Shown here: positions 26,501 to 38,519 of the stretch, one piece after another
Position numbering within the stretch: position 1 is the first letter of the stretch
Layout: the number at the start of each line of letters is the position of its first letter
DNA from: Balanoglossus misakiensis
Lineage: Eukaryota > Hemichordata
Assembly (NCBI GenBank): GCA_040954595.2
Contig: CM082581.2
Span: 13,764,001 to 13,828,000 of the forward strand
Direction: 5' to 3'
DNA: 64,000 nt
The notes under the pieces: generated by a model
What the model was told of the DNA's origin: nothing
Database searches by the model: none
The model's input: the letters and a program-made list of their open reading frames with translations, nothing else
Translations under genes and position numbers: made by a program

Positions 26501-29500
26501 TAGGGTCAGGCCGAGGCATAGGCAAACAACACTAACGTGATTTAATTGCCTGTCATCAATAGCAAAGTACATTGTTGAACCGATTAATGTTATCTGTACA
26601 TATTTGCTCACGGGTGAGCTATAGCCTGTATCGTTGCAAGTCTTGTCAGCGTCCGTAACGGTGGCATCCTGGTGAAATTGGAAATTCAGAGAGAGTATTG
26701 ATTGACAAGTTAACCTCTAAATGACCTCGGAGGCATTGTAAGTCATCAATTATCTTTAACAGATCCAGCCACCCCAAATGCGTTGTTCAAGATTCAACAG
26801 TTCACATTGCAGTAAGATTTGTTGAAATTGGAGATAGCAAATCCCGGTATCCAAGACACCTTTCAGTGAAAGGTAAATTCCCAAGAAGTGTGTGTTTGTG
26901 ACTTCAGAAACTACGGCGTCAATTAATAGTTGGTAGCAAGAATTACTTGCTCTGTGAGAACAGCGCCCCCATACTGTAGACAATTCCACTGATATCGTTC
27001 TACCATCATGTGTTGCACTGTGTTAGAGGTCATACTGAAAAAAGCAGGCAGTTTCATATACACATGGCAGAGTGATTTGATCAAATTAAACGAGGATTAC
27101 CATAATGAAACATCCATGTATATTGTGTGATTACCGCCGGAGTTGTGTTGTTTGTGAATCTGTTTACCTAACTGAATGACTTCATGTTGAATAACAGTTC
27201 CCTCTCTCATATATCCTGGTTTCAGTATTTAAGGCTTATACACACAGTAACTGAGACGGTACGTCTCTTTAATACCTTATAATGCATGTAATTTCTTCAG
27301 TAAAAACAAAGGGCATTATACACCCAGAACTCTAAAGAGGGCGCTTGTATCATGCAGATGTCACTTCATCACAAACCCCTCTCAGTTTAAGGAGCAAATT
27401 GAAATGGCTATATCCAACTATTTCCTGCTGTTTGTCTCTGTAGCTGGTGACTTCATATGCAATGCTGCCCTCTCGTGGCAGCTGGACTTTTCTTTCATGT
27501 GCAACCAGTTTTTGGCTTGTTCAACTTTGCTTATATTTGTGTCTAATGAGTATTATTATCATTGATAAAGTAAAATTCACTACCAACAATAAAAGTAATT
27601 GCAAGAGCTAACTTTATATAAACACATAATCAAATGCTGGTGTTTGAAAATGCAGAAAAAATCATCAACATGACATGCACTGATCTGTAATGCCGCTACA
27701 GTCCCAGTGCTGTAGTTCACAGAGATGTCAAATGGGAAAAGTGTGTGGAATGGCTGTACACAGGTCATATGTGCCAATAACGTTGATATATTTCACTCTC
27801 AATGGGGATGTCGGACATTACGCCAGAAAGCGGTGATTTATATGCGAGCAGAGACGTGATTACACTATCAGTCCTGCCATTCTTCAACGTTCAAATATCA
27901 CCATTTTGCACAAGACGTCCGCTTATTCTGTTTTGGAGCAGAATTATTACAGATCTTGGATGAAAATTATGCTTTGAAGTGATGATGTGCTTTTGACTAG
28001 ATTATTGCGAGATTAGTACAATGAAAATGATTTGATTGACTTTGTCTGTGTTACTGACAGTTTGAAATTTTCTCGTGATTGTCAAAGCATCAACCCGACA
28101 TATTGCAAACAGCTGGAAAGATTCTTTTCTCTATCAGATAGTCTGCAAGAGGTCACGACTGACTGACACGAAAACTTCTCTGTTTATGTTTTTTCTCATT
28201 TCATACAAAGATATGTACAGCTGATGGCAGGATAGATTTTCCCACAACCCCAAGTTCACTGTACACTGGTGTTGATATCTACTGTATGTTGGTGGTCCCT
28301 GGCGAGGACAGACCCAGCATAGCTTTGGGTTCTGAAACTTGACTATGTGCTTTGCTCTGCTGGGGGAGGGACATCATCGTACAATCGAGAACCAGAACAG
28401 TGAAGCAAACTAACCATTGTCTGCTAAAACAGTTCTCCTACTAACTTTGGGGAGCGACCAACTGAGAAAAGATAGATGCAAACCACAGAGGATATGGGAA
28501 AGTCTAAAACCAGATTACATTTTCTCAAATCAAATATTATTTCCTGGGCACAAACATTTTCAACTATTTCTACTGTTTCTGTTTGAAGAAGATAAGCTCC
28601 GATTATTTTGTTTCAAAAAATGTCTGACAACCATGTGTGGGTTGTTTAGGCGATCGGACAGAAACCCGTAAATCAGTCAGAGTTGGTGTTATTTCTGCAA
28701 GACAGTGAATTCTGTCTGTCGTCTTGTAAAATATTTACACTCGGTGGCATCCCAACACACACAAACACCACATCACATTAAGATTCTGACGGAAGACAAG
28801 TGTTCCAGTGTGGACAGGTTTTCAACAGCATTAATGCATGCACACACAAAAATTTGAATCTGATATATCCACGAAGACTGAAACCATTGGCATCACATTA
28901 CCTGTTAGACCACACAAATGTTGTTTAATCATTGACTAGTTTTAAGTTATAAATGTAACTCTATCTTTCAGGAAGCCTTTGAACTGACACTTGTTGAATT
29001 TTACACAGGGGTTCAGTTACTATGGTGACATGTCATAAGATGGTAAAGTTGTATAGCTAAAAACAGTGACTGAATTGATCACAGCAACATTGGTGTTCTG
29101 GATCCATACATATAAGTAACACTCTGTCTCTACAAAGCCTATTAGCATTTCCTTGCTACTTGGTCGCACTTGGGATTAATGAACTGAATTAACAGGTTTT
29201 CTTGTCATTAATGGATCACACCAATGGAACAATAGCTCATCTGTTCCTTGTCCGATGCAAAATTAATTTGCCTGAGTCACCAGGTACTAAACTAGGTTAA
29301 TTATTCCCCCCTGCCCAAAATAAACACCCAACGTCACTCTACAACAGAAATCATGCAAATCTACTTCCATACATTAATTATCTCATGCAAAACATGCTCC
29401 AAAAGTGGTACTGGCCTTGAACTTGAAAGTGATCAATGGAAGTGAGAAGTGTAGCAATGACTCTGCTGCTATTATTCACTGACAACCACATCATTTATTC

Positions 29501-32355
29501 AGTTTCATTGATTTCTGATATTTCTCTACAGTGAACGTAGAGAAATGGGTTAATTTTCTCTTGTTCTTAAATTGCACTGTATGTATGCATTCATACGATC
29601 GTCAAGTCTGGCCCAACAGGTCACCGCATAATTCAAATTCAAGGAATGGCTGGGGGGGAATGAGTAAATGATTTTAGTCAAAACTCTGAATAATAATTAT
29701 GTATTGCAACGAGTAATAGACAAGGAAATATCACCTGCCCCAAGGAAATACAACTCGGCCTGAGGGACCAAACTCTAACAGTAATCAACAAAGGCATTTG
29801 TCTTGTGCGACATTTTACTGATCATGTAACACCGATAATTTCCTGAGAGAGTGCGGATTTGAGCCAATAATGACAAATTCCAGCGGCCCTCCAATTCCTG
29901 TCGGAGCATGTTCAAACTCTGGATAGCAGAAGGCATGGGTAGTGGATGACCCCGTGTAATTTGAAATCATTTATTGTGAAAAAGTTGTCACGGCTAGCGT
30001 GGTCGGGTACGGGGAACGGAATGACAAACGTCAAAAGTGATTGGCTTCATTTGCATCTTAATTTACAGCTCTGCCGGTTTAAATGGCAAGCTGGTATGAA
30101 TAAAGCGGGCAAAAAGTCACCGAGTTAAGTCGAAATGTTCACAATGCTGTACACACCGTCTAACATGTTTTCACATTTGGTCTTCCTTGCAGGGACGGCC
30201 GGGAATAATCAAGGGGATAGTGTGGATCTTCCGATGAAATGCCGGGTTTGCGGTGATAAGGCGTCCGGATTTCATTATGGAGTACACGCTTGCGAAGGAT
30301 GCAAAGTAAGTTCATTTTCAGAAAAAGAAGAAAATTCTGAACTGTTGGTTCCATTTCTAGTGCCAGTGTCTGTTTCTCTGGGCACATATCCTCTGACAGT
30401 TGTGTAGCAATTCTCAGATTTTTCAATCTTAACTTAAGCAGAATAAGGAAAAAATGTGAATCTAAATGTTTGTGGTTTAGATCAGAACGGGAGTGATTTT
30501 ATATGCTGAATATGAATTCATGTCAGTATAGTCACTGACCGTACTTGTTCTCCATTGCCAGCAGCACCATGTTGATTTGCTACTCTGCTTTGCAAAGTTA
30601 CTTTGTGGCTTTTCGCTTAAGTGCATCAGGTTTGGCCGGAGATTTGTGTAAATAATCCTACATGAATGCTTGCTTTTGCTGAAGGTGAATACTGATAACT
30701 TTGTAGGCAAGATCATGGAAAACACTAGGAAAGACAGGATAGCTTCTATGGCATGTTGGTAATGTTGGACCTCTAAAGAGGGAACTGGGGGCAAAAGGGT
30801 TAAATAATGTATACTTTATCATGAGACAAAACTACAGCAGTGTCACTTTTGTCTTCTTGCATTCCTCAACAGGGATTTTTCAGACGAACCCATCGAATGA
30901 AATTAGTTTACAAGCCTTGTCCATATGTGAAGACAGAACCTTGTAAAATAAATGTGGCCACCAGAAACAAGTGTCAATACTGCAGGTTTCAGAAGTGTAT
31001 TTCTGTGGGAATGTCGCATGGAGGTAAGACATTTCTTCTTCAATTTTAAACCTTGTTTTGCATAATGCAAACAAATCACCTCAACATATTTTCTGTTGAA
31101 ATTAAAAGAAATCCATGAAAAAAAAATCATTGTCCTGTTCATCTCTGCTTTTTTCACCAGCCTCGAGGTTTGGCCGAATGCCCAAGGAAGAAAGACTGAA
31201 AATCCTTGAAGAGATCAACCAAGAGGCTGATTCAGCGACGGAAGATGAGAAGAGACGAACCCTGCTGAGAGAATTCACAGACAATGTCCATCAAGCTTTC
31301 AAACTAGTCTTCAGGAATGGCTACAATAAAGTGAGGCAAGACATCAAGGAGAACACACAGGTATGAAGAGATAGGATGTATGTGGGCAAGTCAAATGTTG
31401 TCTTAGTGTCATAGTGGGATATTTGTGCCATAATCTTATGACTGCCTTTGTTATGGCTCAAGTATATGTTTCATGGTTAAAAAAGTGTTCTGTCTTTGTT
31501 ATTCTTTTGCAGCCCAAACCTTCAGAGGTAAGCCAGCCAATGAGAGAAATGGTGGACCCGATTGAAATTGGCACAACCTTGGCCAGAATCACCAATCACA
31601 GCGTGGAACAAGTTGCAAGGTTTGCCAAAGCTGCCCTACCTCTCTTTCGTGCCTTGGAACTCGGCGACCAAGTGACACTTTTAAAATTCTCTGCGTTTGA
31701 AATAGTTCTGGTGATCGCGTCGACACGGTACACCGCTGATGGACTTTGGTTCCCGGAGGATGGTGTCTACATTAAAAAGGATGTGATTATGCACACGTCC
31801 ATGAAGGAGTTCTACGAGTCAAAACTCAACTTCTTTGAGAAGATGTCCAGACTGAATTTAACAGAAAGAGAACTCGCTCTCTTCTGTGCGCTTGTCATTG
31901 TTTCTCCAGGTGAGTTAGATAACTTCGTTGTCATTCTTGTTGTTGTTGTTGTGCGGACTTGATTGTGTTGTGGATTGGTGTGGGCTAGGTCTGTGTTTGA
32001 ATCCGCTAAAATTCAAGTCATTTCCCATATTCTCCCACTGACTTTCAATGATGTGTACTGATTTTGGACAATGTATATTCCAACTCTTTTAGACCGAGAA
32101 GATCTGGACGCCCGTGACGACGTTGAAAAATACCAAGAGCAAGTGATCGAAGCCATGCAGCAAGAATTGTCACAGAACCATCCAAACACGCAAATGCTCT
32201 TACCACACATTATTGGGCGCCTTGTCGATCTGAGGCAACTGGTGCCAGAACATATCCATTACGTGAAAAAATACCTTCAGATGTCGATAACACCGACAGG
32301 CACGCTAGCAGATCCTAGCCCACTCATGAGAGAGGTCTTTGGATTGACCACGTGA
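8532..32355 (+). CDS. PPAR-like nuclear receptor A (NR1 family)
   Basis: Six coding exons: 8532-8664, 30193-30305, 30873-31023, 31161-31360, 31513-31909 and 32093-32355 (TGA). All junctions are GT-AG and phase-matched, giving 418 aa. Residues 1-54 form a short acidic N-terminus. The DNA-binding domain has zinc ligands C61, C64, C78, C81 and C98, C106, C116, C119, with P-box CEGCK followed by GFFRRT. The extension [23 protein letters not shown] is very close to PPAR. The ligand-binding domain (about 215-418) has the NR signature FAKAALPLF...LGDQVTLLK and ends in an AF-2-like helix, PLMREVFGL. Known role of the family: nuclear, ligand-regulated transcription factors, usually binding DNA with RXR. 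The D-box C98-x7-C106 is longer than the three residues in vertebrate PPAR. Exon 1 is linked across a 21.5 kb intron by phase and frame only. It could instead belong to another NR1 group. The paralogue is at 35033-38519. Confidence 0.82.
15616..15681 (+). repeat. 33-bp tandem duplication
   Basis: Copies at 15616-15648 and 15649-15681 both start with AGACAAAAGA and end with TTCCTGT. They differ at five of 33 positions. The element is intronic with no assigned function. Confidence 0.8.
16981..17043 (+). repeat. 21-bp tandem repeat, three copies
   Basis: Units at 16981-17001, 17002-17022 and 17023-17043, built on CAGCACTGGTCCAACAGG. Copies 1 and 2 differ at one position and copy 3 differs from copy 1 at three. 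The period is a multiple of three and one frame is open (Ser-Thr-Gly-Pro-rich), but no splice context supports coding. Confidence 0.85.
19374..19420 (+). repeat. 47-bp dispersed repeat, copy 1
   Basis: It matches 20934-20980 at 45 of 47 positions in the same orientation. The core reads GATTTCGTCGAAAGGTTTGA, followed by ATCCGTTAC. Flanks differ, so the conserved block has sharp edges. It is probably a fragment of an interspersed element. Confidence 0.8.
20934..20980 (+). repeat. 47-bp dispersed repeat, copy 2
   Basis: Second copy of the block at 19374-19420, 1,560 bases downstream within the same intron, with two substitutions. It carries the same core, and no target-site duplication is evident around either copy. 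Confidence 0.8.
23271..23473 (+). repeat. Degenerate tandem repeat of about 34 bp, six units
   Basis: Units begin near 23271, 23306, 23340, 23373, 23408 and 23444. Each follows the pattern TTATGACCTACCCCTCC, then TGTTATG, then CTAGG, with strong divergence. Lengths vary from about 30 to 36 bases. Possible further eroded units extend upstream to about 23190. It lies in intron 1 of receptor A. Confidence 0.6.
30306..30872 (+). other. Intron 2 of nuclear receptor A
   Basis: It separates the first and second zinc modules of the DNA-binding domain, after the P-box Lys (CEGCK|GFF). The paralogue has an intron at exactly the same codon. Nothing else was recognised in it. Confidence 0.7.
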
Positions 32356-34024
32356 AGTCTAGCCCCCCCCATGTCAACTCTCAGGACCGGTGCTGTGAAC
32401 AGTTTGTTGTGTAAACGGCACAATATGAAGCAGATGCTGCTACAAGAAAGTGACTGTTACAGAAAATAATTAGATTCAAACAGAAAATATGAAATCCTTA
32501 TCCGATCACCTTTTTAGAGTGACTGCCAGGGAGATCATTGTCGCCGTGGAAACTAGGCAAACTTGCGAGTCAGCCAATCACGCCTATGGTGTGTTTGTAA
32601 ACAGGAAAGTCGCACACGCTCAGTTCAGACAACACTCACCCTTCAAACCTATGGTTTGACTCTTCACCATAATGTTATGGTGTGATACCACTGCTTTCCT
32701 TGACATGGTTGGACCCACGTCCAAGAAACAGTTATCGTTGTTCATGTTCAAGTCTGTACATTTTGTTGTTGTGTTGTGCTTCTCTGCATGTGTACAGTTG
32801 TCTACGGTGCTACCAACACTCTTCCCACCATGCATTGCAATCCAAGGTCCAGAGAGTTGTCCTCAGATCACATGATGTATTTATGATATATTTTCCTGAG
32901 CAATGTGTGGTGGAACTCTGGCCATACACCAATGAACTTGGAGGAAGAAACTAGCCATAAGATAAATGCATTTTTTATTTTAAATGACAAAGCATTTCTA
33001 ATTTTTTTATGTATAGAAAATTAGTGATATTTTCATGTTATTGTATTAAGTGAAATGTAGTGAGTTTTTATGTTAGTTGTTATATGATCATCAATGTGGA
33101 AAGTATGATCTTTGTAAAAAAATGGTTGTGAAACTTTTGCCCAGCGTTATTTCTTACTTAAACAAAACCATTCTTTGCTTTGAATGGAAAGTAGGTGTAG
33201 TGTTTTCAGTATTTTGATATTTTGCTCGTCTATCAACAAATTTTTTTTTGTTTTCCCATTAACAGCATGATGAAGTGTTTAGTACTCATGTATATGTGTA
33301 GTTTTTCTGTCGTTGTTACTGATGGAAGTCTCTGTTCATTCAAGCTGTTTCAGCTTTTTGATAATGTCGACCAAGAAAAAGCATAGTTGAAAAGAAAAGA
33401 ACAGCTAGCTACTCAGTGAAATTTACAGTTGAAGCAGATTCACATTCTAGACAAGCATACCTCAATTTAAATCAACCCAAGATCTTATTTGCATTTAGAC
33501 AATTTTAGTTGGTGATTCATTTTTTCACAAAAACACATTTTTCAACAAAAACACAACAAAAAAGTTGCAGTTTATAGAGAAAAGATACACATTGCATATT
33601 ATATTTATTAGCACTGTCTTTGTCATTTTCCATTTCAGCAGATCTTGACTCAAAACTTTCTAATTTTTTCTCTTCAACTTCGTTGTCCTGACAACCCTGA
33701 ATATGGCTGACACAAGGTTTCCAACTACTATAATTGTCTTTGGCTAATCGATTATTAAGTGCAGCACTGGTCATTATTATTTGCATTTTGTAGTTGGCTA
33801 CACCTGTCTTAGCCTCCAGTAAAGATTCACTATTTTACATAGATAAGTTTTTCTGCCACGAAACTAGCTCAAGATGTTTCTTTGGCCTTTTTGTATAATA
33901 ATGTCTTTGTAAGTTGGGCAAAACAAAAATATGGTAAAACTTAAAAAAAAGAGAAAAAAAGGAAAGGTCTTAAATTGTAAGGCTAATGAACTGCCTTGTC
34001 ATGAACAACTGGTTCAGAATTACA

Positions 34025-34030
34025 AATAAA
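34025..34030 (+). terminator. Candidate poly(A) signal of nuclear receptor A
   Basis: The first canonical AATAAA on the + strand that I found after the receptor A stop, implying a 3' UTR of about 1.7 kb. Use is inferred, and non-canonical signals nearer the stop are possible. Confidence 0.35.
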
Positions 34031-34123
34031 ATTTTACTCAAAGGTATTTTGTGACCCCCTGATCCCTGACCTTTGACATTTTCACGGCAGGTGAAGCATT
34101 TTACTATCTGCTATAATCTTATT

Positions 34124-34129
34124 TTTATT
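34124..34129 (-). terminator. Candidate poly(A) signal of nuclear receptor B
   Basis: AATAAA on the - strand, about 900 bases beyond the receptor B stop. It lies within 100 bases of the candidate signal of the convergent receptor A. Use is inferred. Confidence 0.35.
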
Positions 34130-35032
34130 TCAGAGTAGGAAAATCTTGAAATGTTGTTATTTGTATATGAAATTGATGTCAAAAATGAGCATTTAAATTG
34201 GATAAACCAGATACTAAACAGAATAGGACAACAAACTTTCGTGAAAGGATTCATCGCCATCGTAATTGTAAATTTTACTTGAGAGGTCTGTTTTGTCTTT
34301 TGTCGTCTCTTTGATTTAAAAAGGGGGTGATAAGCCTCTCTGGTTGTATATAGTGTGTTGGAATGTGAGAATTGAACAGATTTGTGTTCAAAGTCAATTT
34401 TGAATCTTGAAAGGAATTCACGGTTTCATCTTTTGGTGAAATTATGTTTTGATAGTTTTGTAAAAGTGAAGTATGCTGCTGTATCTTGTGGTAGATCCAT
34501 AGATGTAATAAACCGAACAAACCAAACAGTTGAATGTTTTCTTATCCTGTTTTTCCAAGTTGAAGTTAGCTGTAGATAGTATTTTCATCAACAAACATGT
34601 GAACTACCTCAAACTGGACATTTTCAAGAAGCCAGGTGTGGTGTCGATCGGAACGCGACCCAGGAACACAGGAGGTTTCACTTTTGTGGCAAAAATGGAA
34701 AAATAAATTCATTTGCAAGTACAAAATTTTAACTGTTAAATTTCCGGGAACGCTGGTCGTCTAAGTGAACTTCTATCGATGTCGCCATAGCAACTCGTCC
34801 AAAACTGCACATAGTTTTGTGTTTGTGATGTTTTGTCCTTGATTCGGCAAGATGGGATATCATAACACGGTGTCCCATATAGTGGCTTTATGAGAGAGAA
34901 AAACATGGTGACACTTTCACTATTTCCATTGTCTTTGACATGAAAATAGAGTATCTAGTGAAGTATTGCCATTGACCTTTGCATATATCTGTTACAATAA
35001 GGTTTTCTTTCACATGTATGACCTGTTATCCA

Positions 35033-38000
35033 TCAGAATGTGTTAGAAAGACCAAAAATCTCCCTCAACAAAGGCGTTGGGCCCAGAGTGTCCGGACCGT
35101 GGTCCTGTAGTGTTTGCACGTGTTCTGGCATCATTTGCCGGAGTTCGACCAATCGAGAAATTACTTTGGGAAACATGAGGGGGTCACTGGGATGATTTTG
35201 ACTCAACTCTGACCTCAAACAATCCACCAGATATTCCTGAAACTTTTCCACTCGGTTTCGTTCGGTCAGGTCTTCTCTGTCTGGAAAAAAAAAATCGGGA
35301 GAATATTGTGTGAGGAATACATAGAAAATCTGTCTACGTTTGTCCTTGCTAAAAATTGAAGCCAAAGCATGCTTTTCTGAAGTATGCGCACGTGTTGTCT
35401 TACCCGGTGATGCCAGAACCAATGCGCACAAGAGCGCCACCTCGCGTTCAGTCATATACATTTTGTTTATTTTGTCGTAGAATTTGAATTTGGATTCAAA
35501 CAGCGGCTGTATTTTCAGAGACACCAATGTTTCTTGCTTGACGCAAACACCGTGCTCGGGAAACCAAAGACCGTCGGCTGTGTATCTCGTCGCCGCCATG
35601 ATGAGATAAACCTCGAAGGCCGCGTATTTCAGAAGGGTCACCTGGTCGCCAAGGTTGAGAGCACGGAATTCTGGGAGTGCCGTCTTGGCGAATCGGGCAA
35701 CTTTCTCCACGATATCCGTCGCCCAGTGACGCAGTACACCACAGATTTCAGTGTTGTCAAACATTTCCCTCATGGGGCTAATCTGATCAACGATATACTG
35801 AAAGCGAAAAAAAGTAAAGAAAGGTCAAAGAATCAGTACAGTTGCGCATAAAATCCCGAAATTGAAAAAAAATGGAGGCGATACAAAGCAGAAAGTATTG
35901 TTGAAATCCCTCCTCACATTTTCTCGTATCTGTCTGCTGCTTCTGTATTGTTTGAAAATATCTCTGAAGCAGTGGTGGATACCGTCGGTGAACTCGCGAA
36001 GTTCAGATCTGCGCTTTTCCTCTATGGTGGCGCTGTTTGCTTCCTGTTGGATCTCCCGTAGAATTTTCAACCTCTCTTCTCGGGGCATTCGACCAAACCT
36101 CGACGCTAGTTTAAGAAAGAAATTACAAATAGAGTTATCTGATATAGTAAATTGTTCTTAGAAAATTTCACCATGTGTTCTAGATTTTTTACGTTGTTTA
36201 CACATGCACAAGTCTGCCCTGCCTGAGTTAAAACAAGATACTGAATATAGACATGTATATGCGAGAATCTTCCATTGATCCTTACTACAAATGAATATGC
36301 TCTGTCTCTGTGTGTCTGTAGAGGGAAATGGAGAATGAAGTGTTCTTCATTCCACACGCGTTTCGTTTACTCACCTCCTAGCGACATGCCAACACTGATG
36401 CATTTCTGAAATCGACAAAATTGACACTTGTTTCGAGTGGCCATGTTGATGTCACAGGGCACAGTGTTTAAGAAAGGGCATCTCCTGTATTCCAGTTTCA
36501 TTCGGTGCGTCCGTCTGAAAAAGCCCTGAAATGTAACACCAATAGATGATGCGGGTTAGGTTTGAGCTTTCCGGTGACGTCATTATTTCAATATTGTTAA
36601 AGTTTTACCATCACTCAAATGTTATCGCAATCGGTATATAACGTATTGCAACAAGATGATAAGGAGGACAACTTACTCACACCGTTAAAATCACAGAAAT
36701 CTGCAAATATTTGATCAGATATAAAATGGATATAGCGACCGCTTATTTTCTCTGTAGGTCACTGACCTTTTGGCCTATATTTTACATTAAGTTATAATAC
36801 CAGGCAAATTAAGCTAAATTATCTTGTGGCATTATAGCTGCAATGATTGTAGCGGCCGGTGCTGCTTGGTTGACTGGTGTGCAGTGGCATTAGTGGTCTA
36901 GTCTTTAATGGGAAAATAAGTGAAGATTAGACGTTCTCCATGGTAACGCCATCAATGATTAGACCCATTCCGACATTTATCTGTATCATGTTGGACTCAT
37001 GCATTGTTCGAACGGCCTGTGTGATCTGGGGCGCCACAATTTCAAACATTTATTGAATGGTGAAACATTGATATTCCATTGATCTGCGACGCATCTTTCT
37101 CCTCGCTGTTTTTTTATCAACGCCGTTTTTTAAAGTTTCAATTTACATTATATGGCGGAATACGCTCTGATATGATTATTAAATAAATAAAATAACGACT
37201 CTTCGCTAAATAATTCACAGTACATTAATTGGATCTGGACACGAAACAAACCACCTGCAAATTTAATTTCCGCGACTTTAAATACTTGACCACGATGCAT
37301 GTTGACCTGTGGTATCGTCTACATGAACAGTTGGTTGGAGGTGGTGGTACCATGCATATATTTTATAGCTCCCTCGTCTGCATCCGCTACGTGGTTGGAT
37401 GATAATAGTGGTATGATTCCTTGCATTTTGTGCTGCCTGTAAGACGAGCTTAGTCATCGTGATAATCCTGATTTTAGTTTCCTTCATTCCTCCCCCCTCC
37501 ATCACTCCCTCCCTCCCTTGACTCTCCCCTAAATGACCACAGCTTTGCTATCAAAGAAGCGTAGCCGTAGGTTCATACGCGGTTGCGCCAAACTACATGT
37601 ACCACTAGTCCAGATTCAAGTTAGAAATACAGAACTTCTTACCTTACAACCTTCACATGCATGTACACCGTAATGAAATCCCGATGCTCTGTCGCCGCAC
37701 ACACGGCATTTCATTGGCAAGTCTACATAATCAGTCTTCTCCGAATCAAGTACATCTTGGTCTTCTTTAAAGCCGTTTACATCTGAAACAATAAAAAACG
37801 AGCAAACAAACTTGCATATAATAAATAATATTAACAAAGAAAATAAAAACAAATGTGGTTGAGTGTTCCGTCGGTGGTTCATAGATACGGGTAATCGGTT
37901 AGGGAAGGTCAAGAGTATTTTCGGATTATACTCATACGACACTATATGCATAGCACAAGTGAACATTTTCATGGATACCAGGCGCTTTATAATTTTTTAT

Positions 38001-38519
38001 CGTATCGTGTCGTACAACTTTCATCGTAACGGTAAGTTTGACCTGCTATCAACAATAAATACTTTCGTTTTCGATTACTTTCAGTTATACGACGACACAT
38101 GTGGGCCATTTAACCTTAAGGTTTTTGTTGTACCAATATACGTAATATAGCACGCTCTGGTTCATATCTGGTGCATGTAGACTAATTTAGAACCCTGTAG
38201 CATACGTCTAGGTACTATCCAGTACATGCGGGCCGGCCTTCAGCAACACAGCTATAGAATCTGGCCGAAGGGACCAACGGCACAAGATTGCGTCAGGAAA
38301 ACAAAGTTGAAACATTCACAAGCAAACAATTACCATCAGGTAAATATAGGCCAGTAAATCACAGATACACAGTTCGAGTACATTCTATGACCCGGTCCTG
38401 GCGTCCGACGTGGGATCATAAAACTCGTCCACAGCGCAATAACACAGCTCACAATTCATGTACCCTTAGCATAACGCGCCGCGCACAGACTCACCTCGTT
38501 GGTAATTGAGGGTTTCCAT
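35033..38519 (-). CDS. PPAR-like nuclear receptor B (NR1 family), paralogue of A
   Basis: Six coding exons on the - strand: 38519-38495, 37782-37643, 36525-36375, 36105-35918, 35797-35404 and 35280-35033 (TGA). All phases match, giving 381 aa. Exon 1 encodes only METLNYQR plus one base; it has a strong context (GCCATGG) and donor (G|GTGAGT). The DNA-binding domain has Cys ligands 34, 37, 51, 54 and 71, 79, 89, 92, with P-box CEGCK-GFFRRT identical to receptor A. The exon after the P-box is the same length in both genes (151 bases) and identical at 39 of 50 residues. The D-box is again C-x7-C. The ligand-binding domain (about 185-381) carries FAKTALPEF...LGDQVTLLK and an AF-2-like end, PLLREIFGL. 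The role is as for receptor A: a nuclear, probably ligand-regulated transcription factor. It is tail-to-tail with A, implying an inverted duplication or later inversion. I see no disabling mutation. Confidence 0.82.
36526..37642 (-). other. Intron 2 of nuclear receptor B
   Basis: About 1.1 kb, placed after CEGCK exactly as in receptor A. No coding or repeat feature was noted. Confidence 0.65.
37783..38494 (-). other. Intron 1 of nuclear receptor B
   Basis: About 0.7 kb in phase 1, as for intron 1 of receptor A (21.5 kb). The acceptor is ATTGTTTCAG. The link to exon 1 rests on phase, donor quality and the start context. Confidence 0.55.

Larger units (their letters stand above)
8665..30192 (+). 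other. Intron 1 of nuclear receptor A (about 21.5 kb)
   Basis: It is bounded by donor GTGAGA at 8665 and acceptor CCTTGCAG ending at 30192, both in phase 1. Frames inside are short and show no family motif on either strand. What I do see is repeats, listed separately: a 33-bp tandem duplication, a 21-bp triplicate, a 47-bp dispersed pair and a degenerate 34-bp tandem array. Imperfect CA/TG tracts (14405-14480), an 11-base G run (18294-18304) and many acatgtac/tacatgta words also occur. No intact transposon or nested gene was recognised. Confidence 0.6.
32356..35032. other. Convergent 3' region between nuclear receptors A and B
   Basis: It lies between the TGA of receptor A and the TGA of receptor B (- strand). 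Candidate poly(A) signals are AATAAA at 34025-34030 (+) and, on the - strand, at 34124-34129 (about 0.9 kb after the B stop), 33604-33609 and 32974-32979. Further + strand AATAAA hexamers occur at 34507 and 34702. The region is AT-rich, without coding evidence. Confidence 0.5.

Noticed and set aside
8665-30192. Nested genes or transposons in the long intron
   Set aside because: Frames are short and none shows reverse transcriptase, transposase or other domain signatures.
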